From: GCA-2687025 sp964473525
Lineage (GTDB): Bacteria; Poribacteria; WGA-4E; GCA-2687025
Direction of reading: 5' to 3'
DNA: 64,000 nt
Assembly (NCBI GenBank): GCA_964473525.1
Contig: CAYYPK010000004.1
Span: forward strand, 1-64,000
Part shown: positions 52,872 to 62,262 of the stretch, in pieces
Position numbering within the stretch: position 1 is the stretch's first letter
Layout: each line of letters begins with the position of its first letter
Position numbers and translations under genes: made by a program
Notes under the pieces: model-generated
What the model was told of the DNA's origin: nothing
The model's database searches: none
The model's input: only the letters and a program-made list of their open reading frames with translations

Positions 52872-54242
52872 CTAATCATCTGGCCACGTAGGGGCTTCCG
52901 CAAGCACGTCAGCATGCATCGCGCGCAACGCGTCCTGCATTGCGGTGGTTCGGGTCGGCTCACGGTCTGAGGCGTCGTCGCGCTCCGTCACGTCGTCCCG
53001 CAGGTTGTAGAGCTCGAACGCGTCCAGGTCGGCGTTGGCTAGCAGCTTCCAGTCGCCGTCGCGGATGGCGACGCGGGGCGGGCTGATGGCGCGGTTGTAC
53101 TGCCAATACAGCGGCTTGTCGCGGCTAATGGACTCGCCTCCCAGCACAGGGGCGACGTTCGCCCCGCCCAGTGAGTCGTCGTCAGGCGTGTCGATGCCCG
53201 CGGCCTCGCACATCGTTGGTAGCAGGTCGACGCCACTGACGGCATCGCTCACGACGGAGCCCGGCTGCGTCACGCCGGGCCAGCGGACGATCCCCGGCAC
53301 GCGGATGCCGCCCTCATAGACGTGCAGCTTCATCCCGCGCAGCACGCCGGGTGAGCCGTATGATCGCGCCGCGCCACGGTAGCGGTTCAGCGTCTCGGGG
53401 CCGTTGTCGCTGGTGAACATCACGAACGTGTCGTCGCGCAGGCCGAGTTCGTCGAGAGTGGCGAGCATGCGTCCGACTTCGTGGTCGGTCTGCGTGACGT
53501 TCCCGAAGTAGATCGCCTCCTCTGGCGTCGCGGCGGTCTCCTCGTACATGCGCGTGAACTCTTCGGATGTCGCGACCGGCTCGTGTGGGGAGTGGAACGA
53601 CACGAACAGGAAGAGCGGCGCGTCGTCCGTGCGCGACTTCAGCCAGTTGATGCCCTCGTCGACGATGACGGTGCTGGAGTAGCCCTCCAACGGGCCGACC
53701 TCCTCGCCGTTGCGCACGAAGTTGTCCGGGTTGCGATGGCTGGGATGGGCGTTGTTCTGCGTCGCGAACCAGTGGTCGAAGCCGTGGTCGCTGGGTTGCG
53801 CCTGCTCAGGTGAGTTGAACTTGCCGTTGAGATGCCACTTGCCGACGACGGCAGTAGCGTAGCCTGCTTCCCCTAGCAAGCCGGCCACGGTCGTCTCGCT
53901 GTCTCGCAGGTGCATGGGAGACCCGGGAGGGATCCAGTCGTAGATGCCGCACCGGTTCGGCGTGCGTCCGGTCATGAGTCCCGCGCGGGCAGGGGAGCAG
54001 ACGGGAGCGGCGGCGTAGCAGTCCGTCAGTCGGACGCCGTCCTCAGCGAGGGAGTTAAGGTTGGGGGTCTTGATCGCCGTGTGGCCGTAGCACTCGAGGT
54101 CGCCGTAGCCGAGATCATCGCACAGGAACACGACGAAGTTGGGTCCGCGACCCATGCCTTCACCCTCCTCAGTTGCCCTGGCGCGTCGGCGAAGCGCGGC
54201 CGCGCCAACGCCCAACGCGCCCAGGAACGCTCTGCGGTTCAT
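52872..54242 (-). CDS. Sulfatase (type I, formylglycine-dependent)
   Basis: 456 residues from ATG 54242. A Tat-like signal begins MNRRAFLGALGVGAAAL. The metal-binding FLCDDLGYGD (Asp42, Asp43) and the modification site CSPARAGLMTGR (Cys82, to be converted to formylglycine) define a type I sulfatase. GKWHLNG and FTSDNGPE provide further active-site residues. It removes sulfate from polysaccharide or sugar sulfates in the periplasm or outside the cell. A true FGE is needed to activate Cys82; the only FGE-fold protein here (36157-36843) lacks the necessary cysteines. Confidence 0.93.
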   Translation of the reverse strand: MNRRAFLGALGVGAAALRRRARATEEGEGMGRGPNFVVFLCDDLGYGDLECYGHTAIKTPNLNSLAEDGVRLTDCYAAAPVCSPARAGLMTGRTPNRCGIYDWIPPGSPMHLRDSETTVAGLLGEAGYATAVVGKWHLNGKFNSPEQAQPSDHGFDHWFATQNNAHPSHRNPDNFVRNGEEVGPLEGYSSTVIVDEGINWLKSRTDDAPLFLFVSFHSPHEPVATSEEFTRMYEETAATPEEAIYFGNVTQTDHEVGRMLATLDELGLRDDTFVMFTSDNGPETLNRYRGAARSYGSPGVLRGMKLHVYEGGIRVPGIVRWPGVTQPGSVVSDAVSGVDLLPTMCEAAGIDTPDDDSLGGANVAPVLGGESISRDKPLYWQYNRAISPPRVAIRDGDWKLLANADLDAFELYNLRDDVTERDDASDREPTRTTAMQDALRAMHADVLAEAPTWPDD

Positions 54243-54271
54243 GTTGGTCCCCGCCTTGCGGGCGCCGCGCA

Positions 54272-54721
54272 TTAGGAATCCGCGTCGCGCAACCCACCGT
54301 CGGTGTCGCCCAGCAGGTGCAGCACCACAGAACGCGTATGATCCGCGGCGCGGTGCTCGAACAGATAGATGCCCTGCCACTGGCCCAGTGCGGGCGCGCC
54401 GTCCAGCACGGGAATACTCAGACTCGTCTGTGTGAGCGCCGACCGGATGTGCGCCGGCATGTCGTCTACGCCTTCGTATGTATGCGTGTAGAGGCTGTCG
54501 TCCTCCGGCACGAGGCGATTGAAGAAGTCGTTTAGGTCGTCCTGCACCTCGGGGTCGTCGTTCTCCTGGATCGTCAGGGACGCCGACGTGTGGCGTATGT
54601 ACAGCGTCAGCATCCCGTCGGAGACAGGCTGCTGACTCACCCATCCCCGAACTTCCTCGGTGATCTCGTACAGGCGCTTTCCGGTCGTGCTAACGGTCTG
54701 AGTCGTCACCCACTGCTGCAT
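54272..54721 (-). CDS. YjbQ-family protein (UPF0047)
   Basis: 149 residues from ATG 54721. Characteristic segments are YIRHTSASLTIQENDDPEV, DDMPAHIRSAL and GQWQGIYLFEHR. The family is known from Escherichia coli YjbQ, which can act as a minor thiamine-phosphate synthase-type activity; its real cellular role is unsettled. The Shine-Dalgarno region and start fall inside the end of the LamG gene (32-bp overlap), so the two are probably translated together. Confidence 0.9.
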   Translation of the reverse strand: MQQWVTTQTVSTTGKRLYEITEEVRGWVSQQPVSDGMLTLYIRHTSASLTIQENDDPEVQDDLNDFFNRLVPEDDSLYTHTYEGVDDMPAHIRSALTQTSLSIPVLDGAPALGQWQGIYLFEHRAADHTRSVVLHLLGDTDGGLRDADS

Positions 54722-55511
54722 CGGCGCGCGCGTCTCCTTTGATAGTTCCCCATACGGTGGCGGCCTTACCACGCGCGTCTACGGCGGCGCCAGGCACAAC
54801 CTGCAACGCCCCGTCCATGACGCTGATAAGGTCGTCTTGGGACAGCGCCTCGGTGGTGTACACGACGTCATCGAGGATTCCTTCCCAGGTCTCCGTACCC
54901 TGGCGCCCGAGCTTGAGGAAGGCGAATTCGCCCAACTCGCCCCCGTAGACGGCGTCGCCGACCATGTCACCGTTCACCCACTGCGACACCATTCCTCCCG
55001 CTGCATCTACGACGATGGCGATGTGGAACCATGTGTCAGGCTGCAGCTCGGCGTTCTTGGGGAGATTCACCCGCGCGCCTGCGGGATCGATGATGCGACC
55101 CCATAGAAGATTCGAGTTCTCCAGCCACACGCCGATCATCTTTGTGTCTGCGCCGCCGAGATCCTCATCGGTAGCCTGTGCGTGCACGAGCCCCGTGTTT
55201 CCCGTAGGGATGCCGGTGTAGAGCGCCCACATGGCCACCGTTGCGGTGTTACTGTGAAGTACGGGGACGATCGCGTAGTTGCCATCGGCGAAGGAGAAGC
55301 GCAGACCCCCGCCGAAGCGGCCGTCGACTCGCTCCGGTGAGCCGATCAGTGTCCCGTCGTTCCCATTGCCGGACACGTCAACGATCTCATCGCCCTCGGT
55401 CTCGTCGAATTGCCAATGCCCGCCGATGGCGTCCTGGTTCAGAGCTCGGGCCGAGATCGCGACCAGCGCCACCATCGCCGTGACGCCGCAGAGCAGGATT
55501 CCATGTCGCAT
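54690..55511 (-). CDS. Secreted LamG-domain protein (1 of a tandem pair)
   Basis: 273 residues from ATG 55511 (GGGAGAAG upstream). A signal peptide ends about ISARA (residue 21). A LamG/concanavalin-like jelly roll covers the rest, with VDVSGNGNDGTLIG near the start and WFHIAIVVDAAGGMVSQWVNG later. It shares AMWALYTGIPTGNTGLVHAQ with the next gene. Such domains bind glycans or proteins outside the cell. It ends past the start of YjbQ, an unusual 32-bp overlap. No catalytic residues were recognised. Confidence 0.82.
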   Translation of the reverse strand: MRHGILLCGVTAMVALVAISARALNQDAIGGHWQFDETEGDEIVDVSGNGNDGTLIGSPERVDGRFGGGLRFSFADGNYAIVPVLHSNTATVAMWALYTGIPTGNTGLVHAQATDEDLGGADTKMIGVWLENSNLLWGRIIDPAGARVNLPKNAELQPDTWFHIAIVVDAAGGMVSQWVNGDMVGDAVYGGELGEFAFLKLGRQGTETWEGILDDVVYTTEALSQDDLISVMDGALQVVPGAAVDARGKAATVWGTIKGDARADAAVGDDSDR

Positions 55512-55584
55512 GTCTTCTCCCACATACGGAAGGCGTCGCGCGACCGACCGCCGACAGCCGCGCGGCACGATAGCGCCAGAGGCA

Positions 55585-56370
55585 TTACCGCGCGACACCC
55601 CGTTTTACCGAACCCCATGTCGTGGCGGCTTTGCCACGCGCGGAGACCGCTAACGCGGCGTCGAAGCCGTCGTCCATGATCGTGCTGATGTCGTCCTCGG
55701 TGAGAGCCGCGCTGAAGAAGCCAACCTCGTCGAGGATGCCTTCCCACGTCTCCGTGCCCTGTCGACCGATCTTGAGGAAGTTGTACTCCCCGAGCTCGCC
55801 GCCGTAGTCGGCCTCTCCGACGACCTCGCCGTCAACCCACTGCGTGACTGTGCCAGCGTCCGCGTCCACCACTAGCGCCGTGTGGAACCAGACGTCTGGG
55901 GCGAGTGTGTGGTTCTTGGGTAGGTTCACGCGCGCTCCCGCTGGGTCGATGATGCGTCCCCACAGCTTGTTCGAGTTCTCCACCCAGATGCCGATCATCT
56001 TCGACTCTGGCGGCCCGAGGTCGCCTTCGGTCGCCTGCGCGTGCACCAGCCCGATGTTCCCAGTAGGGGTACCGGTGTAGAGCGCCCACATGAGAACCGT
56101 CGCCGTGTTGTGGTAAGGCACGGGCGCCAGGGCGTAGTTAGCGGTGGCGAATGTAAACAGCAGACCGTCGCCGTCGTGTCCCGCGACGAATTCCGGCCCG
56201 CCGAAGAGCGTCGCGTCGTTCCCGTTCCCAGACGTGTCGGCCGCGGTATCTCCGCCGCCATCCTCAAAGCTCCATCTGGCCATCAGAGTGTCACCGTCCA
56301 ACGCCAACGCCGCAGTCGTGAGCCCCGCGACGAGCGCGACCGTACCGCACCGGATTAGCAGTCGTTTCAT
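55585..56370 (-). CDS. Secreted LamG-domain protein (2 of a tandem pair)
   Basis: 261 residues from ATG 56370 (GAGGGG upstream; ATG 56385 is an alternative). A signal peptide (GTVALVAGLTTAALA) is followed by a LamG domain with ADTSGNGNDATLFG and TALVVDADAGTVTQWVDG. It is a close paralogue of the gene 73 bp downstream, with conserved GRQGTETWEGILD and GKAATTWGSVK. The two are probably a recent duplication of an extracellular binding protein. Ligand unknown. Confidence 0.82.
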   Translation of the reverse strand: MKRLLIRCGTVALVAGLTTAALALDGDTLMARWSFEDGGGDTAADTSGNGNDATLFGGPEFVAGHDGDGLLFTFATANYALAPVPYHNTATVLMWALYTGTPTGNIGLVHAQATEGDLGPPESKMIGIWVENSNKLWGRIIDPAGARVNLPKNHTLAPDVWFHTALVVDADAGTVTQWVDGEVVGEADYGGELGEYNFLKIGRQGTETWEGILDEVGFFSAALTEDDISTIMDDGFDAALAVSARGKAATTWGSVKRGVAR

Positions 56371-56583
56371 GTCGATTCCCCTCATGCTGCTCGCTTCTCT
56401 CTGTAAGTTACCCGGGCGCAACTCGGCACTCAAGTGGCCCGCCCTTGGCTTGTGGCTCAGGGCGCGCAAGAGCGCGCTGGTCCGCCCATCGTTGGTGGGA
56501 GCGCTGGCGTGGTCCGCGCGCTTGACGGCGCCCCGCCCCTGTGCCAGCATGGCGTCGTCCAAGACACACCGAACAGGGGAAAC

Positions 56584-57435
56584 ATGCGGGCGACGGCCGA
56601 CCACTACGCCGCCTTGGGCGTCTCATCATGCGCGAGCACCGGTGACATCCGGGACGCGTTCCGGCGACTCGCCAAGGAAAGCCACCCGGACAAGAACCCA
56701 AACGCCGACGCGGGCACCCGCGAGCGGTTCCTGCGCGTGGTGCGCGCGTATGAAGTGCTTTCGGACGCGACGCGGCGCTCCGCGTACGACAAAGACGCTG
56801 GCATCTTCCGCGACGACCGGCCGCGCCCGACAACGCCCGAGAGCATGGCGGACTGGATCTTCGACATGCTCCTCGCCGAGCACGCCGACGAGGCGCTCGA
56901 CATGTTCGCGTCGTTCCTCGACAAGGCCGGCATGACGCTGCTGGATCTCGACCTACCCAAGTACCTCGACTACAACGACGCACGCGACTGCGAATTCCTG
57001 CTCGCCGAGGCGCTGGAGCGCAGTGGGCGCTGGCACGCCGCCATCACGCTCTACGAGTTGGCCGTCACCCGCGAGCGCCGTCGGCCGTACTTCCGCAAGT
57101 TCATGGTCGAGATACACGATCGGCTCAAGACACTCTACATCAGGCGCATTCGGGAGACAGCGCAGGAGGGCCAGTGGGAAGGCGCGGTAGACGACGCGCT
57201 CGAACCGCTGTTCAGCCTTGGCGCCGCGCGTCGTGAGCGCGCCGCGCTCTACAAGACACTCGCGCAGACCCTACTCGCTACGGAGCACGACTACGCCGAC
57301 GCTGCACGCGAGGCGCTGGTGAGAGCGCTGGAGCTTCAGCCGAAGCTGACTGGCATCAAGAAGCTCTGCACCGCTCTCGACATCGAGCATCCCGTACATA
57401 GCGGCGCGCCGATGGAAGCCACCGGCGCGCGCTAG
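56584..57435 (+). CDS. J-domain (DnaJ-like) protein with helical repeat region
   Basis: 283 residues from ATG 56584 (AGGGGAAAC upstream). The J domain (residues 6-70) has the HPD tripeptide in AKESHPDKNPNAD and YEVLSDATRRSAYDK, so it can stimulate an Hsp70 partner. The rest is helical, with TPR-like pairs (DCEFLLAEALERSGRWHAA, AREALVRALELQPKL). It lacks the zinc-finger and C-terminal domains of DnaJ, so it is a specialised J-protein directing Hsp70 to a particular client. No dnaK gene lies in the window. Confidence 0.85.
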   Translation: MRATADHYAALGVSSCASTGDIRDAFRRLAKESHPDKNPNADAGTRERFLRVVRAYEVLSDATRRSAYDKDAGIFRDDRPRPTTPESMADWIFDMLLAEHADEALDMFASFLDKAGMTLLDLDLPKYLDYNDARDCEFLLAEALERSGRWHAAITLYELAVTRERRRPYFRKFMVEIHDRLKTLYIRRIRETAQEGQWEGAVDDALEPLFSLGAARRERAALYKTLAQTLLATEHDYADAAREALVRALELQPKLTGIKKLCTALDIEHPVHSGAPMEATGAR

Positions 57436-57468
57436 ACTGTTGTGCCGACGACAAGCTACCGCAGCAGG

Positions 57469-59064
57469 CTACTTCAGGATGACCATCCGACGCGTCTGAG
57501 ACGTGGACCCCGCGCGGAACTCGTAGAAGTAGACGCCGCCTGCGACCTGCTCGCCCACCTCGTTCGTCCCGTCCCAGTAAGCTGCACCGCTACGACCAAC
57601 GTGGCCGCCTGCCGGCTGGCGCCCGAGGTCCAGCGTTCTCACGAGTGACCCGCCGGCTTCGTAGATGCGCACGGTCACGTCCGCGTCTTCGGCAAGCTGG
57701 TAGGGAATCCACGTTTCCGGGTTGAACGGGTTCGGGTAGTTCTGACCCGACATCGTTCGCCCGTCCGCGGTGAGGCGCATGTCGCGCACTAACGGCGTGA
57801 GCGTCGCGTGGATCCGTTGCGCGTTCCTGTCCGCGAGGTCCGCGCGCACGATACGTAGGCTGCGTAGGGCTTCGTCCCAGCTTCCCGACACGGCGAACCG
57901 CAGCGTGCCCATCCCGCCGCCCTCGGATGTCGCCATGTCCGTAAGTGGGACGGCCAGCAGCCGCGCCTTCCCAGCGGCGGCCTCAGCGGCCGTGTGGGTC
58001 TGGCGGAACACCATGCCCGAGCCGTCGAACATGTCGCCCTCGGCGACATCTACCAAACGGAGCCGCGTTGGGTCGAAAGCGAGCTCAAGGTCGTAGCCAC
58101 GCAGGCTGTCCATCCCGCTAGACACGTCTGTCACGAACAGGTCGAGAGAGAAGGCGTCTGAACCGACAACGGTGTGCGCGGCTGCCACGACGCGGGCGTC
58201 ACCTGCCGCTGCGAGCGCTGGCGCGGCCGTGACGACAGATTCGCCGAACTGCCTCGCAAGCATCACGAGGTCGATGATGTTCACGGTCCCGTCGCCGTTC
58301 AGGTCGCCCACCAGGTCGTCGCCTGACTGCCCGAAGCTGCCGGCAACCGTCACGAGGTCTCTGATGTCCACGACGCCATCGCGGGGTGGTATGTCGCCGA
58401 TCAACGCCGCTTCCACCGTCAACACGCCCGCGAACGTGCCTTCCTGGCCGTCTGGGTTCCGCACGATGACGCTGAGGGCGCCGACCGGCAGCTCGGGAAT
58501 CGTCGCCGTCGCGTCGGTAGCGCCCGCGACGTCCAGAGCCACCTCAACGTCGCCAATCACCAGGACCGCGCCGACTTCGAGAGCAGACCCCGTGATGGTG
58601 ACCGTCTCTCCGCCAAGCTGCGTCACTGTCAACGGCTCGAGGCTGTCTACGCCAGGCGCGGCCGGCCCGGACGGCGCCTCGTAGTTCACCTCAAGAGAAG
58701 CGGCTGTGATGTTGTCGTCGGTTAGCGTGTGCGTCTCTGCGTAGCTCTCGCCGTCCGGCCCCTCGAACGTCACCGTGATGACGTCGTCCGTGCCAGCGGC
58801 GTTGTTCGTGCCGAAGTCCAACTGGAAGACCTGATAGAGGCCAGGATCGCCATCCTCGCCAGTAACGGTTTCGATTTCCCACCGATCTCCGTTCGCCACC
58901 GTGACGGTCCAGCCATCCTGCGGCTCGCCATTGGAACCGGTCACTGTGCCCAGCACCAGAAAGGCGGCTACCGTCGCCGACCAGGCCACCATCATGGCCC
59001 ACGACCACAACAGAAACACCGCGACACCCGCGGCCCATAGCGATACGCGCGTTCGCGCACTCAT
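57469..59064 (-). CDS. Surface protein with TIG, dockerin-like, cohesin-like and FlgD/T9SS-like tail domains
   Basis: 531 residues from ATG 59064 (GGAGGAA upstream). After a signal-like hydrophobic segment comes a beta-domain, then a TIG/IPT domain (~140-225), a dockerin type I-like EF-hand pair (~235-285: VDIRDLVTVAGSFGQ, GDLNGDGTVNIIDLVML), a cohesin-like domain (~305-425), and the terminal tail with GQNYPNPFNPETWIPYQL and MVILK. Dockerin and cohesin on one chain suggest self- or cross-assembly of surface structures. The tail strongly suggests Poribacteria-like export. Confidence 0.85.
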   Translation of the reverse strand: MSARTRVSLWAAGVAVFLLWSWAMMVAWSATVAAFLVLGTVTGSNGEPQDGWTVTVANGDRWEIETVTGEDGDPGLYQVFQLDFGTNNAAGTDDVITVTFEGPDGESYAETHTLTDDNITAASLEVNYEAPSGPAAPGVDSLEPLTVTQLGGETVTITGSALEVGAVLVIGDVEVALDVAGATDATATIPELPVGALSVIVRNPDGQEGTFAGVLTVEAALIGDIPPRDGVVDIRDLVTVAGSFGQSGDDLVGDLNGDGTVNIIDLVMLARQFGESVVTAAPALAAAGDARVVAAAHTVVGSDAFSLDLFVTDVSSGMDSLRGYDLELAFDPTRLRLVDVAEGDMFDGSGMVFRQTHTAAEAAAGKARLLAVPLTDMATSEGGGMGTLRFAVSGSWDEALRSLRIVRADLADRNAQRIHATLTPLVRDMRLTADGRTMSGQNYPNPFNPETWIPYQLAEDADVTVRIYEAGGSLVRTLDLGRQPAGGHVGRSGAAYWDGTNEVGEQVAGGVYFYEFRAGSTSQTRRMVILK

Positions 59065-59156
59065 CTGACGATTCCTCCGACCTGCTTCGAACGGTGGGGC
59101 ACACCACATGCGATGACGATTCCTCTGTGTAAGCAACGCCGCTCCTGTGGACGGCG

Positions 59157-60047
59157 TTACGCGTACTGCCGCCTGCGTTCGCGTCGTCGGAAGAACGCGA
59201 GCAGGGGTTCGACGTACGGCTCCGCAGTGCTCAGCCGGACGCGGTCGATGCGCATCCGGTGGAACAGCGCGCGCCGCCCCTCTTCCAGTCTATCGGCATT
59301 TCGCAGCGCGACTCCCGTCTTCGTGAGCCTGATTCTGCCTGTCTCGGCGTCCATCCACCGCATGACGCCCGCCCGCGGCAGCGCCTCCTCCAACGGGTCG
59401 TGTATCTCCAACGCGACGACATCGTGCCGCGTCGACGCCCAGCGCAGCGGCCGTTCGTAAGCCGTCGCGTGAAAGTCGCTGAGCAGAAACGCCGTGCTGC
59501 GTCGTCGCGTCACGCGCGCGAACAGTTGGAGCGCCGCGCTCAGGTCGGTGCCGACGTGTTCCGGCCGATGGGTGAGTATCTCCCGCACGACGCGCAGCAC
59601 GTGACGGCGCCCCTTGCGGGGCGGGACGTACTTCTCGACGCGGTCGGTGAACAGGATAAGCCCAACCTTGTCGTTGTTCTGGATGGCGGCGAACGCCAGC
59701 ACCGCCGCCACCTCCGCCGCCAGCCTGCTCTTCAGCATCTTCGAGCCGGCGTGCGACAGCGAGCCGCTGACGTCCACCAGCAGCATCATAATGGACTCGC
59801 GCTCCTCGATGTAGCGCTTGACGTACGGCTGCCGCGTGCGCGCCGTGACGTTCCAGTCGATGGAGCGGATGTCGTCGCCCGGTGCGTAAGGACGCACCTC
59901 GGCGAACTCCATCCCCTGTCCCTTAAATACACTGCTGTACTCGCCAGTGAACAGGTGGTTCACTAGCCGGAGCGCCGCCATCTCGATGCGTCGGACGTTG
60001 CGGAAGATCTCGGGGGAGATGTCCGCGCCAGGGGTGTCGGGCATCAC
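59157..60047 (-). CDS. DUF58 (VWA-like) protein paired with MoxR
   Basis: 296 residues starting at GTG 60047, overlapping the MoxR stop as GTGA (ATG 60044 is the next codon). Family signatures are GQGMEFAEVRPYAPGDDIRSI and IDWNVTARTRQPYVK, followed by a VWA-like fold with LLVDVSGSLSH (a MIDAS-type DxSxS). MoxR/DUF58 pairs assist maturation or metal loading of partner proteins. A large surface protein follows on the same strand, but its dependence is unknown. Confidence 0.88.
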   Translation of the reverse strand: MMPDTPGADISPEIFRNVRRIEMAALRLVNHLFTGEYSSVFKGQGMEFAEVRPYAPGDDIRSIDWNVTARTRQPYVKRYIEERESIMMLLVDVSGSLSHAGSKMLKSRLAAEVAAVLAFAAIQNNDKVGLILFTDRVEKYVPPRKGRRHVLRVVREILTHRPEHVGTDLSAALQLFARVTRRRSTAFLLSDFHATAYERPLRWASTRHDVVALEIHDPLEEALPRAGVMRWMDAETGRIRLTKTGVALRNADRLEEGRRALFHRMRIDRVRLSTAEPYVEPLLAFFRRRERRRQYA

Positions 60048-61036
60048 GGAACCTCGACGGTTCGCAGGATTTCGTCCAGGAGATCGTCCGCGGTCGCCTC
60101 CTCGGCCTCCGCCTCGTACGAGAGGACGAGGCGGTGTCGGAGCGTGTCCGCCGCGACAGCGCGCACGTCGTCAGGAGTCACGTACGCGCGCTTGCCGAGG
60201 TACGCGTGCGCCTTCGACGCGAGCGCGAGGTAGATGGTCGCTCGTGGCGACGCTCCGTAGTCGATGAGCGGATTCAGACGCGCCAACCCGACCTGATCGG
60301 GCTCTCGCGTGGCGCGTACGAGGTCGACGATATACTCCTCGACACGCTCGTCCATGTAGATGCGTCGCACCGTCGTTCGTGACTTCACGATCTGCCCGGG
60401 AGCCACGACCGCCGTTGGCGTCCCCCGTTCCACCTGCGTCTCGCGGCGCAGAATGTCCATCTCTTCGTCGCGCGCGGGGTACGATACGCGCAGCTTGAAC
60501 AGGAACCTGTCCACCTGCGCCTCGGGTAGAGGGTACGTGCCTTCGAGTTCGATGGGGTTCTGCGTGGCCAGCACCAGGAACGGCGTCGGCAGCTTGTACG
60601 TGGTGTCGCCGATTGTCACCTGACGCTCCTGCATCGCCTCCAGCAGGGCCGATTGCACCTTCGCGGGCGCTCGGTTGATCTCATCGGCAAGGACTATGTT
60701 CGCGAACAGCGGCCCCTTGCGGGCGGAGAACGTGCCGTCGTGCTGGTTGTAGATGACTGCCCCGGTGATGTCGGCGGGGAGCAGGTCCGGCGTGAATTGC
60801 ACGCGGCTGAAGCGGGCCTCGACAGTGTCCGCGAGGGCCTTCACGGCCGTTGTCTTCGCCAGGCCGGGAACCCCCTCCAGCAGGAGGTGTCCGTCGGCGA
60901 GCAGTCCGATGAGCATCCGGTTGAGCAGACCCGTCTGCCCGACGATGACGCGCCCAATTTCCTTGAGGATCGCGTCGCAGTATTGGCTCTCCTGCTCGAT
61001 CTCGGCGTTGAGCGCGCGTATGGCTTGGGCGTCCAT
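60044..61036 (-). CDS. MoxR-family AAA+ ATPase
   Basis: 330 residues from ATG 61036. Walker A is GVPGLAKT (55-62), Walker B NIVLADEIN, sensor 1 LVLATQNP, and FTPDLLPADITG is typical of MoxR. The C-terminal lid contains YGASPRATIYLA. It uses ATP to remodel or activate a partner, normally the DUF58 protein encoded downstream with a 4-nt overlap. Divergent from the MetE-like gene (212 bp between starts). Confidence 0.93.
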   Translation of the reverse strand: MDAQAIRALNAEIEQESQYCDAILKEIGRVIVGQTGLLNRMLIGLLADGHLLLEGVPGLAKTTAVKALADTVEARFSRVQFTPDLLPADITGAVIYNQHDGTFSARKGPLFANIVLADEINRAPAKVQSALLEAMQERQVTIGDTTYKLPTPFLVLATQNPIELEGTYPLPEAQVDRFLFKLRVSYPARDEEMDILRRETQVERGTPTAVVAPGQIVKSRTTVRRIYMDERVEEYIVDLVRATREPDQVGLARLNPLIDYGASPRATIYLALASKAHAYLGKRAYVTPDDVRAVAADTLRHRLVLSYEAEAEEATADDLLDEILRTVEVP

Positions 61037-61248
61037 AGGCTCCGATGCGACGATGTAGGGCTGGCGCGGGTCACGAGAGGCCGCACACAAGGTAACACCG
61101 CGCGGCGAGAGTCGTCAAACAGAGGCTCGGGAACGGCGTTGCGGGCGACCGAACACGCGGGTAATCTGGTCTGCGGCGCCGATCTGGAACCCGAACCGCA
61201 TCGCGAGCACAGGTACAAGCCGGCCCTGCCCGGCTCCGGGAGACTACC

Positions 61249-62262
61249 GTGGCCGAGCCGCGCATCCTTACGACCGTCGTAGGCAGTTACCCGACGCCGG
61301 ACTGGCTGAAGGCGTACCCGTCGGCTCCGCATCTGCGCGACGCCACGATGGTGGTGCTGCGTACGCAAGAACTCGCTGGTATCGATCTGGTGGCGGACGG
61401 TGAGCTTTACCGCTTCGACGTGAACCATCCCGACACCAACGGCATGATCGACTACTTCATCGGCCAGATGGAGGGGATCGACACGGGGATCACGGCGCGA
61501 GACATCGTCCAGTTTCGACGCGACGAGCAGCTCCGGTACCGAAGTAGGCCGGCGGGGGTCGTACGGTCGGAGATCGGGCCAGGCACGCTGAATCTGTCGT
61601 ACGACTACGAGTCGTTCAAGGATCTGACGTCCAGCCCGGTGAAGTTCACGTCTACGGGTCCACACATGCTCTCCAAGGTGCTGCTCGACCAGCACTACGG
61701 AGACCGCGCCGCGCTCGCAATGGCCATCGCCGAAGTACTGCGGCAGCAAGTCGCGGACATCGACGCCCAGGTCGTGCAGTTTGACGAGGCGAACATCCCC
61801 GGCCACCCCGAAGACTCCGAGTGGGCAGCGGCCGCCATCAACCACGCGCTCTCCGGCGCCCCGGGGGAAACCGGCCTCCACGTGTGCTTCGGCAACTACG
61901 GCGGACAGACGGTTCAGAAGGGCGAATACGCGGCGCTGCTGGATTTTCTGAACCGCCTCAACGTCGGTCACCTGGTTCTCGAATTCGCGCGACGCGGTTA
62001 CGAGGAGCTGGGAGTATTACGCGACCTACGCGAGGACATCGCCGTCGGGCTCGGCGTCATCGACATCAAGGACAACGGCATTGAGTCGCCCGACGAGGTG
62101 GCGCGGCGGCTCGAGAACGCCGACCGTGTCCTCGGCCACGGCCGCGTCCGGTACGCGCACCCGGACTGTGGCTTCTGGATGCTTCAGCGCAGCGTGGCTG
62201 ACGGCAAGATGGCCGCTCTGGCGCGTGGCCGGGATCTGTACCTGGGACACGCGTCGAGTTAG
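61249..62262 (+). CDS. MetE-like cobalamin-independent methionine synthase C-terminal domain protein
   Basis: 337 residues from GTG 61249 (GGGAG upstream). The zinc site of MetE is complete: His211 and Cys213 in HVCFGNY, Glu245 in LEFARRG, and Cys307 in HPDCGFW. Only the C-terminal half of MetE is present, as in archaeal-type and methylase-like members that may use another methyl donor. It could methylate homocysteine or serve as a methylthio/organosulfur transferase. Its stop overlaps the convergent glycosyltransferase stop by 4 bp. Confidence 0.87.
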   Translation: MAEPRILTTVVGSYPTPDWLKAYPSAPHLRDATMVVLRTQELAGIDLVADGELYRFDVNHPDTNGMIDYFIGQMEGIDTGITARDIVQFRRDEQLRYRSRPAGVVRSEIGPGTLNLSYDYESFKDLTSSPVKFTSTGPHMLSKVLLDQHYGDRAALAMAIAEVLRQQVADIDAQVVQFDEANIPGHPEDSEWAAAAINHALSGAPGETGLHVCFGNYGGQTVQKGEYAALLDFLNRLNVGHLVLEFARRGYEELGVLRDLREDIAVGLGVIDIKDNGIESPDEVARRLENADRVLGHGRVRYAHPDCGFWMLQRSVADGKMAALARGRDLYLGHASS

